Assembly (NCBI GenBank): GCA_021202655.1
Contig: JAJQCO010000244.1
Location: forward strand, 1-36,754
Reading direction: 5' to 3'
DNA length: 36,754 nt
From: Clostridiales bacterium
Lineage (GTDB): Bacteria; Bacillota; Clostridia; Lachnospirales; Lachnospiraceae
The notes under the pieces were generated by a model. That model worked only from the letters and a program-made list of their open reading frames with translations. It was not told the DNA's origin and did no database searches. The translations under genes were made by a program, and so were the position numbers. Positions 1 to 9,216 of the stretch are shown here, one piece after another. How positions within the stretch are numbered: the stretch's first letter is position 1; each line of letters opens with the position of its first letter.

Positions 1-2
1 AT

Positions 3-491
3 GTGCTTCCGTTGATTTCAAAAGAAATATTTATGCATGTATATACATATGGGGAAGTCATGAGACCACTGTCCGCGGTATGCCAGTTAAATGATTTGCT
101 GTCAGAAGAAAAGGTTATTCTTGTAAGTGAAAGTGATTTGACTGTCAAAGAACGGGTGGTTTATGATGCAACATATAAGAATTTGTCAAAGGTGATGCTG
201 GATCCAACGAAGCCATATAAAAATAAAGGCGAATTGTGCGCCCTTTCTTATGCAAAGGCAGTCAGTATTCCTGTGTTTGCAACAGATGAGCGTGATCTTC
301 AGCCAATAATAGACAAACAGTTAAACACCGGAATGAATGATATTACCTGTATTCGGATTGTAGATATTGTCAATAAAGCGAAAAGCAAAGAAATGGAAAT
401 TCCTCGAAAAATAGCAAAGGCACTGTGGGTTGTTTCAGGGAAAAAGAAAGAAATATTTGATACACAGATTTGGCCATTGGAAGCAGGATGA
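3..491 (+). CDS. PIN-like domain protein, probably 5'-truncated by the window edge
   Basis: ORF runs from the window edge; C-terminal pattern GELCALSYAKAVSIPVFATDERDLQ resembles the acidic C-terminal part of PIN-like domains; no typical N-terminal DxN motif is visible. Confidence 0.5.
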   Translation: MLPLISKEIFMHVYTYGEVMRPLSAVCQLNDLLSEEKVILVSESDLTVKERVVYDATYKNLSKVMLDPTKPYKNKGELCALSYAKAVSIPVFATDERDLQPIIDKQLNTGMNDITCIRIVDIVNKAKSKEMEIPRKIAKALWVVSGKKKEIFDTQIWPLEAG

Positions 492-616
492 CAAATATGT
501 TCAGGAATTGAATCGGGTGATCATCTACGGTGATTAAAACGACCCCCTGTGGTAGTTTTCCGGGATGTTCGTCATTTGGAGCGGTGCGCCGGATTTCTGC
601 CGCAGGGAGTCATTTT

Positions 617-1660
617 TTAATTTCGCGTGTAAAATGTCCCTTTCCCTTTGCCGTGTCGCGTTAAAAACCCTTCGTCTACAAGTTTTTTTAGCGAATTTTC
701 TACAGACGCCTTTCCAACACCAGGAACAAGCTCCATAATCTCACTCTTAGTGAATTTCCCAATTTTCTCATTTGTCGCATTTCTAACCATTTCTATAGCG
801 GGCAGCTTCTCACCCACCAGGCTGACACGGTTTTCAAAATCACGGTAAGCCGACAGCACAACTCCTAAAATGTATTTGACAAATGGAGTGGAATCGTTTG
901 TCCCTTCGTGCCAATTTACACCGGCTTGTTCAAGCACATCATAGTAGGTGGCTTTTGTTTTTTCAATCTTGCTTTCAATGCTGATATAGCGTCCAACGAC
1001 ATAGCCGCACCGGTAAAGAAGAAGCGTGGTCAGGAGTCTCGACATTCTGCCGTTACCGTCGTTGAATGGATGGATGCAAAGGAAGTCATTGATGAAAATG
1101 GGAATAAGCACGAGCGGATCAACAGTGCAGGCATTGATTGCTTGGTTGAAACTTGCGCAGATGGCATCAACTGCGTCCGGTGTTTCGTAGGGGGCAAGAG
1201 GCATGAAGCGAACAAACTGCGTGCCATCTGCATGTGTTTCAGCAATGAAATTCTGAGTGTTTTTGAACCTCCCGCCGATGGTTTTCTCGGAATACTTGTA
1301 CAGGTCCCTATGCAATTGCAGAATGTAAGATGTACGGATAGGAATGTACTCGTAATTTTCGCGGATGGTGTTCAACACGTCACGATACCCAAGAATCTCT
1401 TCTTCATCACGGTTGCGGGGCGTGGTTTTTTCGTTGCAGAGTTGTTGTATTCTGGTGTTGGTAGTCACGATTCCTTCAATCTTATTGGAAGCTTCGGTGC
1501 TTTGGATTTTTGCGATTTCTACCAGCTTATCAAAGACTGTCGGCTTCTGTTTCAAAAACATTTCCTGGCGTCCTTTGAATTCATGTATCTGTGCAACAAG
1601 CCCCAGCGTCTCGCTGTCCCACTGCTTTAATGCAAGTTGTGTGTAATCAAATGCTCTCAT
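617..1660 (-). CDS. Fic/DOC family protein with N-terminal inhibitory motif and C-terminal winged-helix-like region
   Basis: Fic motif HPFNDGNGRMSR; SNKIEG fits the inhibitory [S/T]xxxE[G/N] motif; C-terminus TKSEIMELVPGVGKASVENSLKKLVDEGFLTRHGKGKG is wHTH-like. Confidence 0.93.
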   Translation of the reverse strand: MRAFDYTQLALKQWDSETLGLVAQIHEFKGRQEMFLKQKPTVFDKLVEIAKIQSTEASNKIEGIVTTNTRIQQLCNEKTTPRNRDEEEILGYRDVLNTIRENYEYIPIRTSYILQLHRDLYKYSEKTIGGRFKNTQNFIAETHADGTQFVRFMPLAPYETPDAVDAICASFNQAINACTVDPLVLIPIFINDFLCIHPFNDGNGRMSRLLTTLLLYRCGYVVGRYISIESKIEKTKATYYDVLEQAGVNWHEGTNDSTPFVKYILGVVLSAYRDFENRVSLVGEKLPAIEMVRNATNEKIGKFTKSEIMELVPGVGKASVENSLKKLVDEGFLTRHGKGKGTFYTRN

Positions 1661-1725
1661 CGGGTTCCTTTCTTTCTGCTACAACATTATTTACGCCTAA
1701 TTATAGCACAATATTAGGGGAAAAC

Positions 1726-1761
1726 CAAGACATTTAGGCGAATAATCTCCTAAATGTCTTG
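1726..1761. promoter_or_regulatory. Perfect 13-bp inverted repeat (CAAGACATTTAGG-N10-CCTAAATGTCTTG), candidate operator upstream of fic
   Basis: Directly read; lies 66-101 bp upstream of the fic start, next to a minus-strand TATAAT. Confidence 0.7.
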
Positions 1762-1989
1762 AAAATTGGGAGAAAGCGTTTTTCTTTAGGAGAATAATAA
1801 GATACCCATGTGAGGCAGAGACTATTCAGGAGAAGGATAAGGCGGCGCAGGCGGATGTGGATGTGCAGGCGACAGTGAAGAAGGTGGCGGTGTGAGCAGC
1901 TTGACAGGTATGTTATACTGTACTTAGAAGATTCCGTAAGAAAAAAACACACGTTCATGAAAAATTTAAAAAGAAGTTTTGAGAGTCGG

Positions 1990-2018
1990 TTGCTATTTGA
2001 CTGACTTTTGGGTATAAT
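1990..2018 (+). promoter_or_regulatory. SigmaA-like promoter of the antitoxin/GNAT pair (TTGCTA-N17-TATAAT)
   Basis: -35/-10 spacing of 17 bp, followed by aggaggtg RBS and ATG at 2048. Confidence 0.55.
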
Positions 2019-2047
2019 AAAGGTGAGCCGAAGAAGGAGGTGTTGTT

Positions 2048-2233
2048 ATGGCAACGTCGAGCATATTTCATAATTTTACCATTACCGATGAAAAAGCTGC
2101 AGAGCAGTTTTTGGACGCTTTAGACAAAGCCGCAGAACAGTCAGCCTGGAAGCCAAAGAACCCCTTCAAGCCCCCTATTAGAGACCCAGAGGTCATTCGG
2201 GCTAAGATGGCGAAGAGGAAAGAACATGCGTGA
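2048..2233 (+). CDS. Small putative antitoxin (61 aa)
   Basis: RBS aaggaggtg; small charged protein whose stop overlaps the start of the downstream GNAT-like ORF (CATGCGTGA). Confidence 0.55.
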   Translation: MATSSIFHNFTITDEKAAEQFLDALDKAAEQSAWKPKNPFKPPIRDPEVIRAKMAKRKEHA

Positions 2234-2828
2234 GTATGATACTTATCGGATAATGGATTTAGTGGGAATTATCGGTGAGAACTCCGTGAAAGAGCTTCTC
2301 TCCGATTTTTCATGTGAATACGACGATGGGCTTACAAACGCGGAAATTGAAGATTTCCTGCGAAGAAATTCCATTGAATTTTCAAAGCGTAAAATGTCTA
2401 TTACATACCTCGTTATGGATGAACAGTTCAGACTGGTCGGCTACTTTACGCTTACTCATAAGCCAATTGTTGTTACGGACGATGTTCTAAAGTCAAACGC
2501 AAACAGGAGGAGAATGCTGAGATACGCTAAATTTGATGAGGAGCTTGGCGCTTATAGTGTATCCGCATTTCTGATAGCACAATTCAGTAAAAATTACAAT
2601 ATTCCTCATGACGAAAGAGTAACGGGAGAGGACTTGATGGATTTGACTCTAGCCCTCATTGAAGATATTCAGGAGCAAATAGGCGGAGGTGTTGTTTTCC
2701 TTGAATGTGAGGATCACCGACAATTGCTCGATTTTTATATTAGAAAACCTCATTCATTTTTTAAATTTGGAGAGCGATATTCAGAAAATGATGGCGTAAA
2801 ATACCTCCAGATGATGCGCTTTATTTAA
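2226..2828 (+). CDS. GNAT-like acetyltransferase, putative toxin component
   Basis: ITYLVMDEQFRLVGYFTLTHKPIVV pattern and length fit GNAT-type toxins; 8-nt overlap with the upstream small ORF. Confidence 0.6.
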   Translation: MREYDTYRIMDLVGIIGENSVKELLSDFSCEYDDGLTNAEIEDFLRRNSIEFSKRKMSITYLVMDEQFRLVGYFTLTHKPIVVTDDVLKSNANRRRMLRYAKFDEELGAYSVSAFLIAQFSKNYNIPHDERVTGEDLMDLTLALIEDIQEQIGGGVVFLECEDHRQLLDFYIRKPHSFFKFGERYSENDGVKYLQMMRFI

Positions 2829-2984
2829 AATAATCAGCCGCTTGGTTCACTTTTCGGCAGTGTAAAGATCTTAAAATATTTAATTTCGTGCGTGGCTGGC
2901 GTTTTGTGAAGGATTTACCTCCAATTTACTCCAGGATGCTTGACATTTTTTTTCCTTGCCCATATAATGATGTACGAAAAGCAT

Positions 2985-3276
2985 CAGGAAAAGACGTGGA
3001 CGGAGACAGTAGGGCTGTGCGATAGGCGTCGTTCCTCGCGGCGATTGGCGGGGGATGGCCGGAGCGCTTCAGCGAGCCGGGGATGGTGAGAGCCCGGCGC
3101 AGGACGGCAGCACCGAAGATCACTCCTGAGTCGCAGGCTGAACCGGTCGGATTGACCGCAGTAGGCTGTGCCGGTTTTCCGCCGTTAACGGGAACTCATA
3201 TGATGGTATGCAGTAACAGGTGGTTTTGAGAGTACGCAAAGAGTCTCTTCCGTAGTGCAGGAAGGGGCTTTTTTTA
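2985..3276 (+). promoter_or_regulatory. T-box riboswitch leader (isoleucine, specifier AUC) upstream of ileS
   Basis: Stem I distal element GGGGATGGTGAGAGCCC; specifier region GAAG-ATC-ACTCCTGAGT (ATC at 3119-3121); T-box-like AACAGGTGGTTTTGAG; terminator AGTCTCTTCC..GGAAGGGGCTTTTTTT. Confidence 0.85.
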
Positions 3277-3330
3277 CTATGAAAGTCCAAGAATCCAAGC
3301 CGCAAGGCGCAGGATGATTGGTAACTTTCA
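3276..3330 (+). repeat. Dispersed palindromic repeat family 1, copy 1
   Basis: ACTATGAAAGTCCAAGAATCCAAGCCGCAAGGCGCAGGATGATTGGTAACTTTCA; matches the reverse complement of 18134-18188 at 54/55 positions. Confidence 0.85.
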
Positions 3331-3385
3331 CATCATTTTAAGTATATGATCGACAAGCCACCGCCAAAGATTGGAGGCAAATGAA

Positions 3386-6300
3386 GTGATTTACGAAAAG
3401 GTTTCAACGGATCTGAATTTTGTCGACCGGGAGAAGCGGGTAGAGAAGTTCTGGGACGACAATCAGATTTTTAAGAAGAGCATGGAGTCGCGCAAGGAGG
3501 GGCCGACCTACACGTTTTATGACGGACCGCCGACGGCGAATGGCAAGCCGCACATCGGCCATGTGCTGACCAGGGTCATCAAGGACATGATTCCGCGTTA
3601 TCGCGCCATGAAGGGCTATATGGTGCCGAGGAAGGCTGGATGGGATACGCACGGGCTTCCGGTGGAGCTGGAGGTCGAGCGGGAGCTGGGTCTGGACGGC
3701 AAGGAGCAGATCGAGCAGTATGGTCTGGATCCGTTTATCCGCAAGTGCAAGGAAAGCGTCTGGCGCTATAAGGGCATGTGGGAGGATTTCTCCGGCACGG
3801 TCGGTTTCTGGGCGGATATGGAGAATCCGTATGTGACGTACCATGATGATTTCATTGAGTCTGAGTGGTGGGCCTTGAAGACGATCTGGGATAAGGGGCT
3901 TCTGTACAAGGGTTTCAAGATTGTTCCCTATTGCCCGCGCTGCGGCACGCCCCTTTCTTCTCATGAGGTGGCGCAGGGCTATAAGAATGTCAAGGAGCGC
4001 GCCGCGGGCGTCCGTTTCCGGGTGAAGGATGAGGACGCGTATTTCCTGGCCTGGACGACGACGCCGTGGACGCTGCCGTCGAATGTGGCGCTCTGCGTGA
4101 ACCCGAGGGATACCTATGTGAAGGTGAAGGCCGCGGACGGCTATACCTACTATATGGCGCAGGCGCTGCTTGATACGGTTTTAGGCTCCCTGGCAAAGGA
4201 CGGACAGCCGGCTTATGAGATCCTGGAAACCTTTGTGGGGAAGGATCTGGAGTATAAGGAGTATGAGCCGTTGTTTGCCTGCGCGGGAGAAGCGGCTGTC
4301 AGGCAGCATAAGAAGGCGCATTTCGTGACCTGCGACGATTATGTCTCGATGTCGGATGGTACCGGCATTGTCCACATTGCGCCGGCCTTTGGTGAGGATG
4401 ACTCCCGGATTGGACGCAATTATGACCTGCCGTTTGTCCAGTTTGTGGACGGCAAGGGCAATATGACGGCGGAGACGCCGTATGCGGGCCTTTTTGTCAA
4501 GAAGGCCGATCCAGAGGTCTTGAAGGATCTGGATGCGGAGGGGAAGCTTTTCTCCGCGCCGAAGTTTGAGCATGACTATCCGTTCTGCTGGCGCTGCGAC
4601 ACGCCGCTGATTTATTATGCGCGCGAGTCCTGGTATATCAAGATGACCGCGGTGAAGGATGATCTGATCCGCAATAACAATACGATCAACTGGATCCCGG
4701 AGAGCATCGGCAAGGGCCGTTTCGGCGACTGGCTGGAGAATGTCCAGGACTGGGCGGTGAGCCGAAACCGTTACTGGGGCACGCCGCTTAATATCTGGGA
4801 GTGCCAGGAGTGCGGCCATATGGAGAGCATCGGTTCCCGCGAGGAGCTGTATCTTAAGAGCGGGAATGAGGCGGCAAAGACGGTCGAGCTGCACCGTCCG
4901 TATATTGATGAGATCACCTGCTCCTGCCCGAAGTGCGGCGGGACGATGAAGCGGGTGCCGGAGGTGATTGACTGCTGGTTTGACTCCGGCGCGATGCCGT
5001 TTGCGCAGCATCATTATCCGTTTGAAAATGAAAAGCTGTTTAAAGAGCAGTTCCCGGCGCAGTTTATCTCCGAGGCGGTCGATCAGACCAGAGGATGGTT
5101 TTATTCGCTGCTCGCGGAGTCCACGCTTCTGTTTAATTGCGCGCCGTATGAGAATGTCATTGTCCTCGGCCATGTGCAGGATGAGAACGGGCAGAAGATG
5201 AGCAAGTCGAAGGGCAATGCGGTCGATCCCTTTGAGGCGCTGGCCACCTACGGAGCGGACGCGATCCGCTGGTATTTCTATATCAACAGCGCTCCCTGGC
5301 TGCCGAACCGGTTCCACGGCAAGGCGGTGCAGGAGGGACAGCGTAAGTTCATGGGAACGCTGTGGAATACCTATGCCTTTTATGTGCTGTACGCCAACAT
5401 TGACAATTTTGACCCGACGAAGTATACTCTTACCTATGAGCAGCTTCCGGTCATGGATAAATGGCTCCTTTCCAGGATGAATTCCATGGTGAAGGCCGTT
5501 GATGAAAATCTGGACGGCTATCGGATTCCGGAGGCGGCGCGGGCTCTTCAGGATTTTGTGGACGACATGAGCAACTGGTATGTCCGCCGCAGCCGTGAGC
5601 GCTTCTGGGCGAAGGGCATGGAGCAGGATAAGATCAATGCTTATATGACGCTGTATACCGCCCTGGTGACGGTGTCGAAGGCGGCGGCGCCGATGATCCC
5701 GTTCATCACGGAGTCCATTTATCAGAATCTGGTGAGGAGCGTAGACAAGGATGCGCCGGAGAGCATTCATCTGTGTGATTTCCCGACGGCGGAGGAGTCC
5801 CATATCGATCCGCAGCTGGAAGCGGATATGGATGAGATTTTAAAGATCGTGGTATTCGGACGCGCGGCGAGAAATACGGCGAACCTCAAGAACCGTCAGC
5901 CCATCGGGCGGATGTATGTGAAAGCGGATCACGCCCTCTCGGATTTCTATGTGGAGATCATCGAGGATGAGCTCAATGTGAAGGCAGTAGAATTTGTCGA
6001 GGATGTGCGCAGCTTCACTACCTATACCTTTAAGCCGCAGCTTCGCACGGTCGGCCCGAAGTATGGCCGCCAGCTGGGCAATATTAAAAAGGCGCTGGCG
6101 TCGGTGGACGGGAATGCGGCCATGGATCAGCTGAAGGCAGAGGGCGCGCTGAAGTTTGAGTTTGACGGCGTCCCGGTGACGCTGACCGAGGAAGACCTGC
6201 TGATCGATATGGCGCAGACGGAAGGGTACGTCTCAGAGGGAGATAACTACGTGACGGTAGCGCTGGATACCAGGCTGACGCCGGAGCTGATCGAGGAGGG

Positions 6301-6586
6301 CTATGTGCGCGAGCTGATCAGCAAGATCCAGACCATGCGCAAGGAAGCAGACTTTGAGGTGACCGATCACATCCGCGTCACTCTGGATTGCGGCCAGGAT
6401 CCGGAGATGGAAGCGATTGTAGAGAAATATAACGAGGAAATCAGGCGCGTTGTTCTGGCGGAGACGTTGGAAGTCGACGCAAAAGGCCTTAAGAACAGAG
6501 CGGAGAATCCGCAGAAGGGCCGGGAGTTCTCGATCAACGGGAAGAACGTATATTTTGTCGTAGAGAGAATCGAATCGAACAGCTGA
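3386..6586 (+). CDS. ileS: Isoleucyl-tRNA synthetase (type resembling IleRS2)
   Basis: YDGPPTANGKPHIGH, GWDTHGLPVELEVE, KMSKSKGN; GTG at 3386 preceded by GGAGG (the track's TTG at 3371 lies just before the SD). Confidence 0.95.
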   Translation: MIYEKVSTDLNFVDREKRVEKFWDDNQIFKKSMESRKEGPTYTFYDGPPTANGKPHIGHVLTRVIKDMIPRYRAMKGYMVPRKAGWDTHGLPVELEVERELGLDGKEQIEQYGLDPFIRKCKESVWRYKGMWEDFSGTVGFWADMENPYVTYHDDFIESEWWALKTIWDKGLLYKGFKIVPYCPRCGTPLSSHEVAQGYKNVKERAAGVRFRVKDEDAYFLAWTTTPWTLPSNVALCVNPRDTYVKVKAADGYTYYMAQALLDTVLGSLAKDGQPAYEILETFVGKDLEYKEYEPLFACAGEAAVRQHKKAHFVTCDDYVSMSDGTGIVHIAPAFGEDDSRIGRNYDLPFVQFVDGKGNMTAETPYAGLFVKKADPEVLKDLDAEGKLFSAPKFEHDYPFCWRCDTPLIYYARESWYIKMTAVKDDLIRNNNTINWIPESIGKGRFGDWLENVQDWAVSRNRYWGTPLNIWECQECGHMESIGSREELYLKSGNEAAKTVELHRPYIDEITCSCPKCGGTMKRVPEVIDCWFDSGAMPFAQHHYPFENEKLFKEQFPAQFISEAVDQTRGWFYSLLAESTLLFNCAPYENVIVLGHVQDENGQKMSKSKGNAVDPFEALATYGADAIRWYFYINSAPWLPNRFHGKAVQEGQRKFMGTLWNTYAFYVLYANIDNFDPTKYTLTYEQLPVMDKWLLSRMNSMVKAVDENLDGYRIPEAARALQDFVDDMSNWYVRRSRERFWAKGMEQDKINAYMTLYTALVTVSKAAAPMIPFITESIYQNLVRSVDKDAPESIHLCDFPTAEESHIDPQLEADMDEILKIVVFGRAARNTANLKNRQPIGRMYVKADHALSDFYVEIIEDELNVKAVEFVEDVRSFTTYTFKPQLRTVGPKYGRQLGNIKKALASVDGNAAMDQLKAEGALKFEFDGVPVTLTEEDLLIDMAQTEGYVSEGDNYVTVALDTRLTPELIEEGYVRELISKIQTMRKEADFEVTDHIRVTLDCGQDPEMEAIVEKYNEEIRRVVLAETLEVDAKGLKNRAENPQKGREFSINGKNVYFVVERIESNS

Positions 6587-6609
6587 CAGCAAAGCAGGCG
6601 TCGTTGTGA

Positions 6610-6650
6610 TTTGCCATCGCATGCGGAGAAAACTGCCAATGGCAGGCCGC
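6610..6650 (+). repeat. Dispersed palindromic repeat family 2, copy D (degenerate)
   Basis: TTTGCCATCGCATGCGGAGAAAACTGCCAATGGCAGGCCGC. Confidence 0.6.
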
Positions 6651-6690
6651 CGCAGCCTTGGCCGCGGCGGCGCAACAGAAGGAGAGAGCT

Positions 6691-9147
6691 ATGATAAAAA
6701 AGGGATTTGATAAGGAGACTTTTAAGAGAAGCGTCATTTACAATGTGAAGAATCTGTTCCGCAGGACGATTGACGAGGCGACGCCGGAGCAGATTTTCCA
6801 GGCGGTTTCCTATGCGGTGAAGGATGTCATCGTGGATGAGTGGATCGCGACGCACAAGGAGTATGAGAAGCAGGACGCCAGAACCGTGTATTACATGTCC
6901 ATGGAGTTTCTGATGGGCCGCGCCCTTGGAAATAACATGATCAGCATTATGGCGTATGATGAGATCAGGGAAGTCCTGACCGAAATGGGCTTTGACTTAA
7001 ACCTGATCGAGGATCAGGAGCCGGATCCGGCGCTGGGCAACGGCGGCCTTGGCCGTCTGGCGGCGTGCTTCCTGGATTCCCTTTCCACATTGGGTTATCC
7101 GGCCTATGGCTGCGGCATCCGTTATCATTACGGTATGTTCAAGCAGAAGATTGACAACGGCTTTCAGATCGAGGTGCCGGACGAGTGGCTGAAGAACGGA
7201 AATCCGTTTGAGATTCGCCGTTCGGAGTATTCGACGGAGGTCAAGTTTGGCGGCTATGTGAAGACCGTGTGGGAGAATGGCCGGGAGCGCTTTGTGCAGG
7301 AGGGATATTCCTCTGTCCTGGCGGTGCCGTATGACATGCCGATTGTCGGCTATGGAAACAATGTGGTGAACACCCTGCGCATCTGGGACGCACAGCCGAT
7401 CAACACCTTTAACCTCGATTCCTTTGACCGTGGCGATTATCAGAAGGGGGTGGAGGAGGAAAATCTGGGGAAGAAGATCTGAGATGTCCTCTATCCGAAC
7501 GATAACCACTATGCCGGCAAGGAGCTGCGTCTGAAGCAGCAGTATTTCTTCATTTCAGCGAGCGTGCAGCGTGCCGTGGCGAAGTATATGGAGAAGCATG
7601 ACGACATTCATGGCTTCCATGAGAAGAATGTGTTCCAGCTGAACGATACGCATCCGACCGTGGCGGTGGCGGAGCTGATGCGTATTCTGTTAGACGAGTA
7701 CCAGCTGAGCTGGGATGAGGCGTGGTATATCACAACGCACACCTGCGCCTATACGAATCACACGATCATGGCCGAGGCGCTGGAGAAGTGGCCGATCGAG
7801 CTGTTTTCCAGACTGCTTCCGCGTATCTATCAGATCGTGGAGGAGATCAACCGCCGCTTCATCCATGAGATTCAGCAGAGATATCCGGGACGTCAGGATA
7901 AGATCGCGAAGATGGCGGTCATCTATGACGGCCAGGTGCGTATGGCAAACATGGCGATCGTCGGCGGCTATTCGGTCAACGGCGTCGCGAGACTGCACAC
8001 GGAGATTCTGAAGAATGAGCAGCTGCATGATTTCTATGAGATGATGCCGCAGAAGTTCAACAACAAGACGAACGGCATTACCCAGAGACGTTTCCTGCTC
8101 CACGGCAATCCGCTTCTGGCAAACTGGGTGACGGATAAGATCGGCGACGAGTGGATCACAGACCTGTCTGCCATCAGCAAGCTGAAGCTGTTTGTGGACG
8201 ATGAGAAGAGCCAGCACGAGTTTATGAACATCAAGTATCAGAACAAGGTGCGCCTGGCGAAGTACATTAAGGAGCACAACGGCATCGACGTCGATCCGCG
8301 CTCGATCTTCGACGTGCAGGTGAAGCGCCTGCATGAATATAAGCGTCAGCTGATGAATATCCTTCATGTGGTTTACCTGTATAATATGCTGAAGGATAAT
8401 CCCAATATGGATATGGTGCCGCGCACCTTTATCTTTGGCGCGAAGGCGGCGGCCGGCTATAAGATTGCGAAGCTGACCATCAAGCTGATCAATTCGGTGG
8501 CGGACGTCATCAACAATGACCGTTCCATCAACGGCAAGATCAAGGTGGTCTTCATTGAGGATTACCGCGTGTCAAACGGCGAGATTATCTTTGCCGCGGC
8601 GGACGTCAGCGAGCAGATTTCCACGGCCTCCAAGGAGGCGTCCGGCACGGGCTGCATGAAGTTCATGCTGAACGGCGCTCTGACGATCGGCACCATGGAC
8701 GGCGCAAACGTGGAGATCGCGGAGGAAGTCGGCGAGGAGAATATGTTTATCTTCGGTACGCCTTCCGATGAGATCATTGAACTGGAGAAGAACCGTCAGT
8801 ACCATCCGATGGATATCTTCAACAATGACCAGGATATCCGTCATGTGTTGATGCAGCTGATCAACGGCTATTTTGCGCCGCAGGATACCGAGCTTTTCCG
8901 CCCGATTTACAATTCGCTGCTTAACACGCAGAGCAGCGACCGCGCGGACGCTTACTTTATCCTTAAGGATTTCCGGGCTTACGCGGATGCGCAGCAGAGA
9001 GTGAACAAGGCTTACCAGGATCAGAGCTGGTGGGCGAGAACCGCCATGCTGAACACGGCGTGCAGCGGCAAGTTCAGTTCTGACCGGACCATTCAGGAGT
9101 ATGTGGATGATATCTGGCATCTGGATAAGGTAAAGGTAGAGCTGTAA
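6691..9147 (+). pseudogene. glgP: Glycogen/starch phosphorylase interrupted by one in-frame TGA (7480-7482)
   Basis: Both halves are in the same frame and collinear with GlgP: ...[42 protein letters not shown]...; downstream SNGEIIFAAADVSEQISTASKEASGTGCMKFMLNGA. Confidence 0.9.
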
Positions 9148-9157
9148 TAAAATGTTT

Positions 9158-9216
9158 GATCCCTTCATATACTGGCTGTAGTCTTTGGCAGGAGCCGGGT
9201 ATGGAGGGATCTTTTT
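9158..9216 (+). terminator. Hairpin with T-run directly before the spoIID-like start codon
   Basis: GATCCCTTCATA...TATGGAGGGATC followed by TTTTT; the right arm contains the likely SD GGAGGG. Confidence 0.65.

Noticed and set aside
3371-3385. TTG start of ileS from the ORF track
   Set aside because: The TTG directly precedes the GGAGG Shine-Dalgarno; GTG at 3386 has correct SD spacing
4181-5803. 540-aa minus-strand ORF opposite ileS
   Set aside because: Shadow ORF antisense to ileS
7480-7482. Selenocysteine decoding at the in-frame TGA of glgP
   Set aside because: No convincing SECIS-like hairpin seen just downstream, and the aligned residue in phosphorylases is not a Cys/Sec position; mutation or error is simpler
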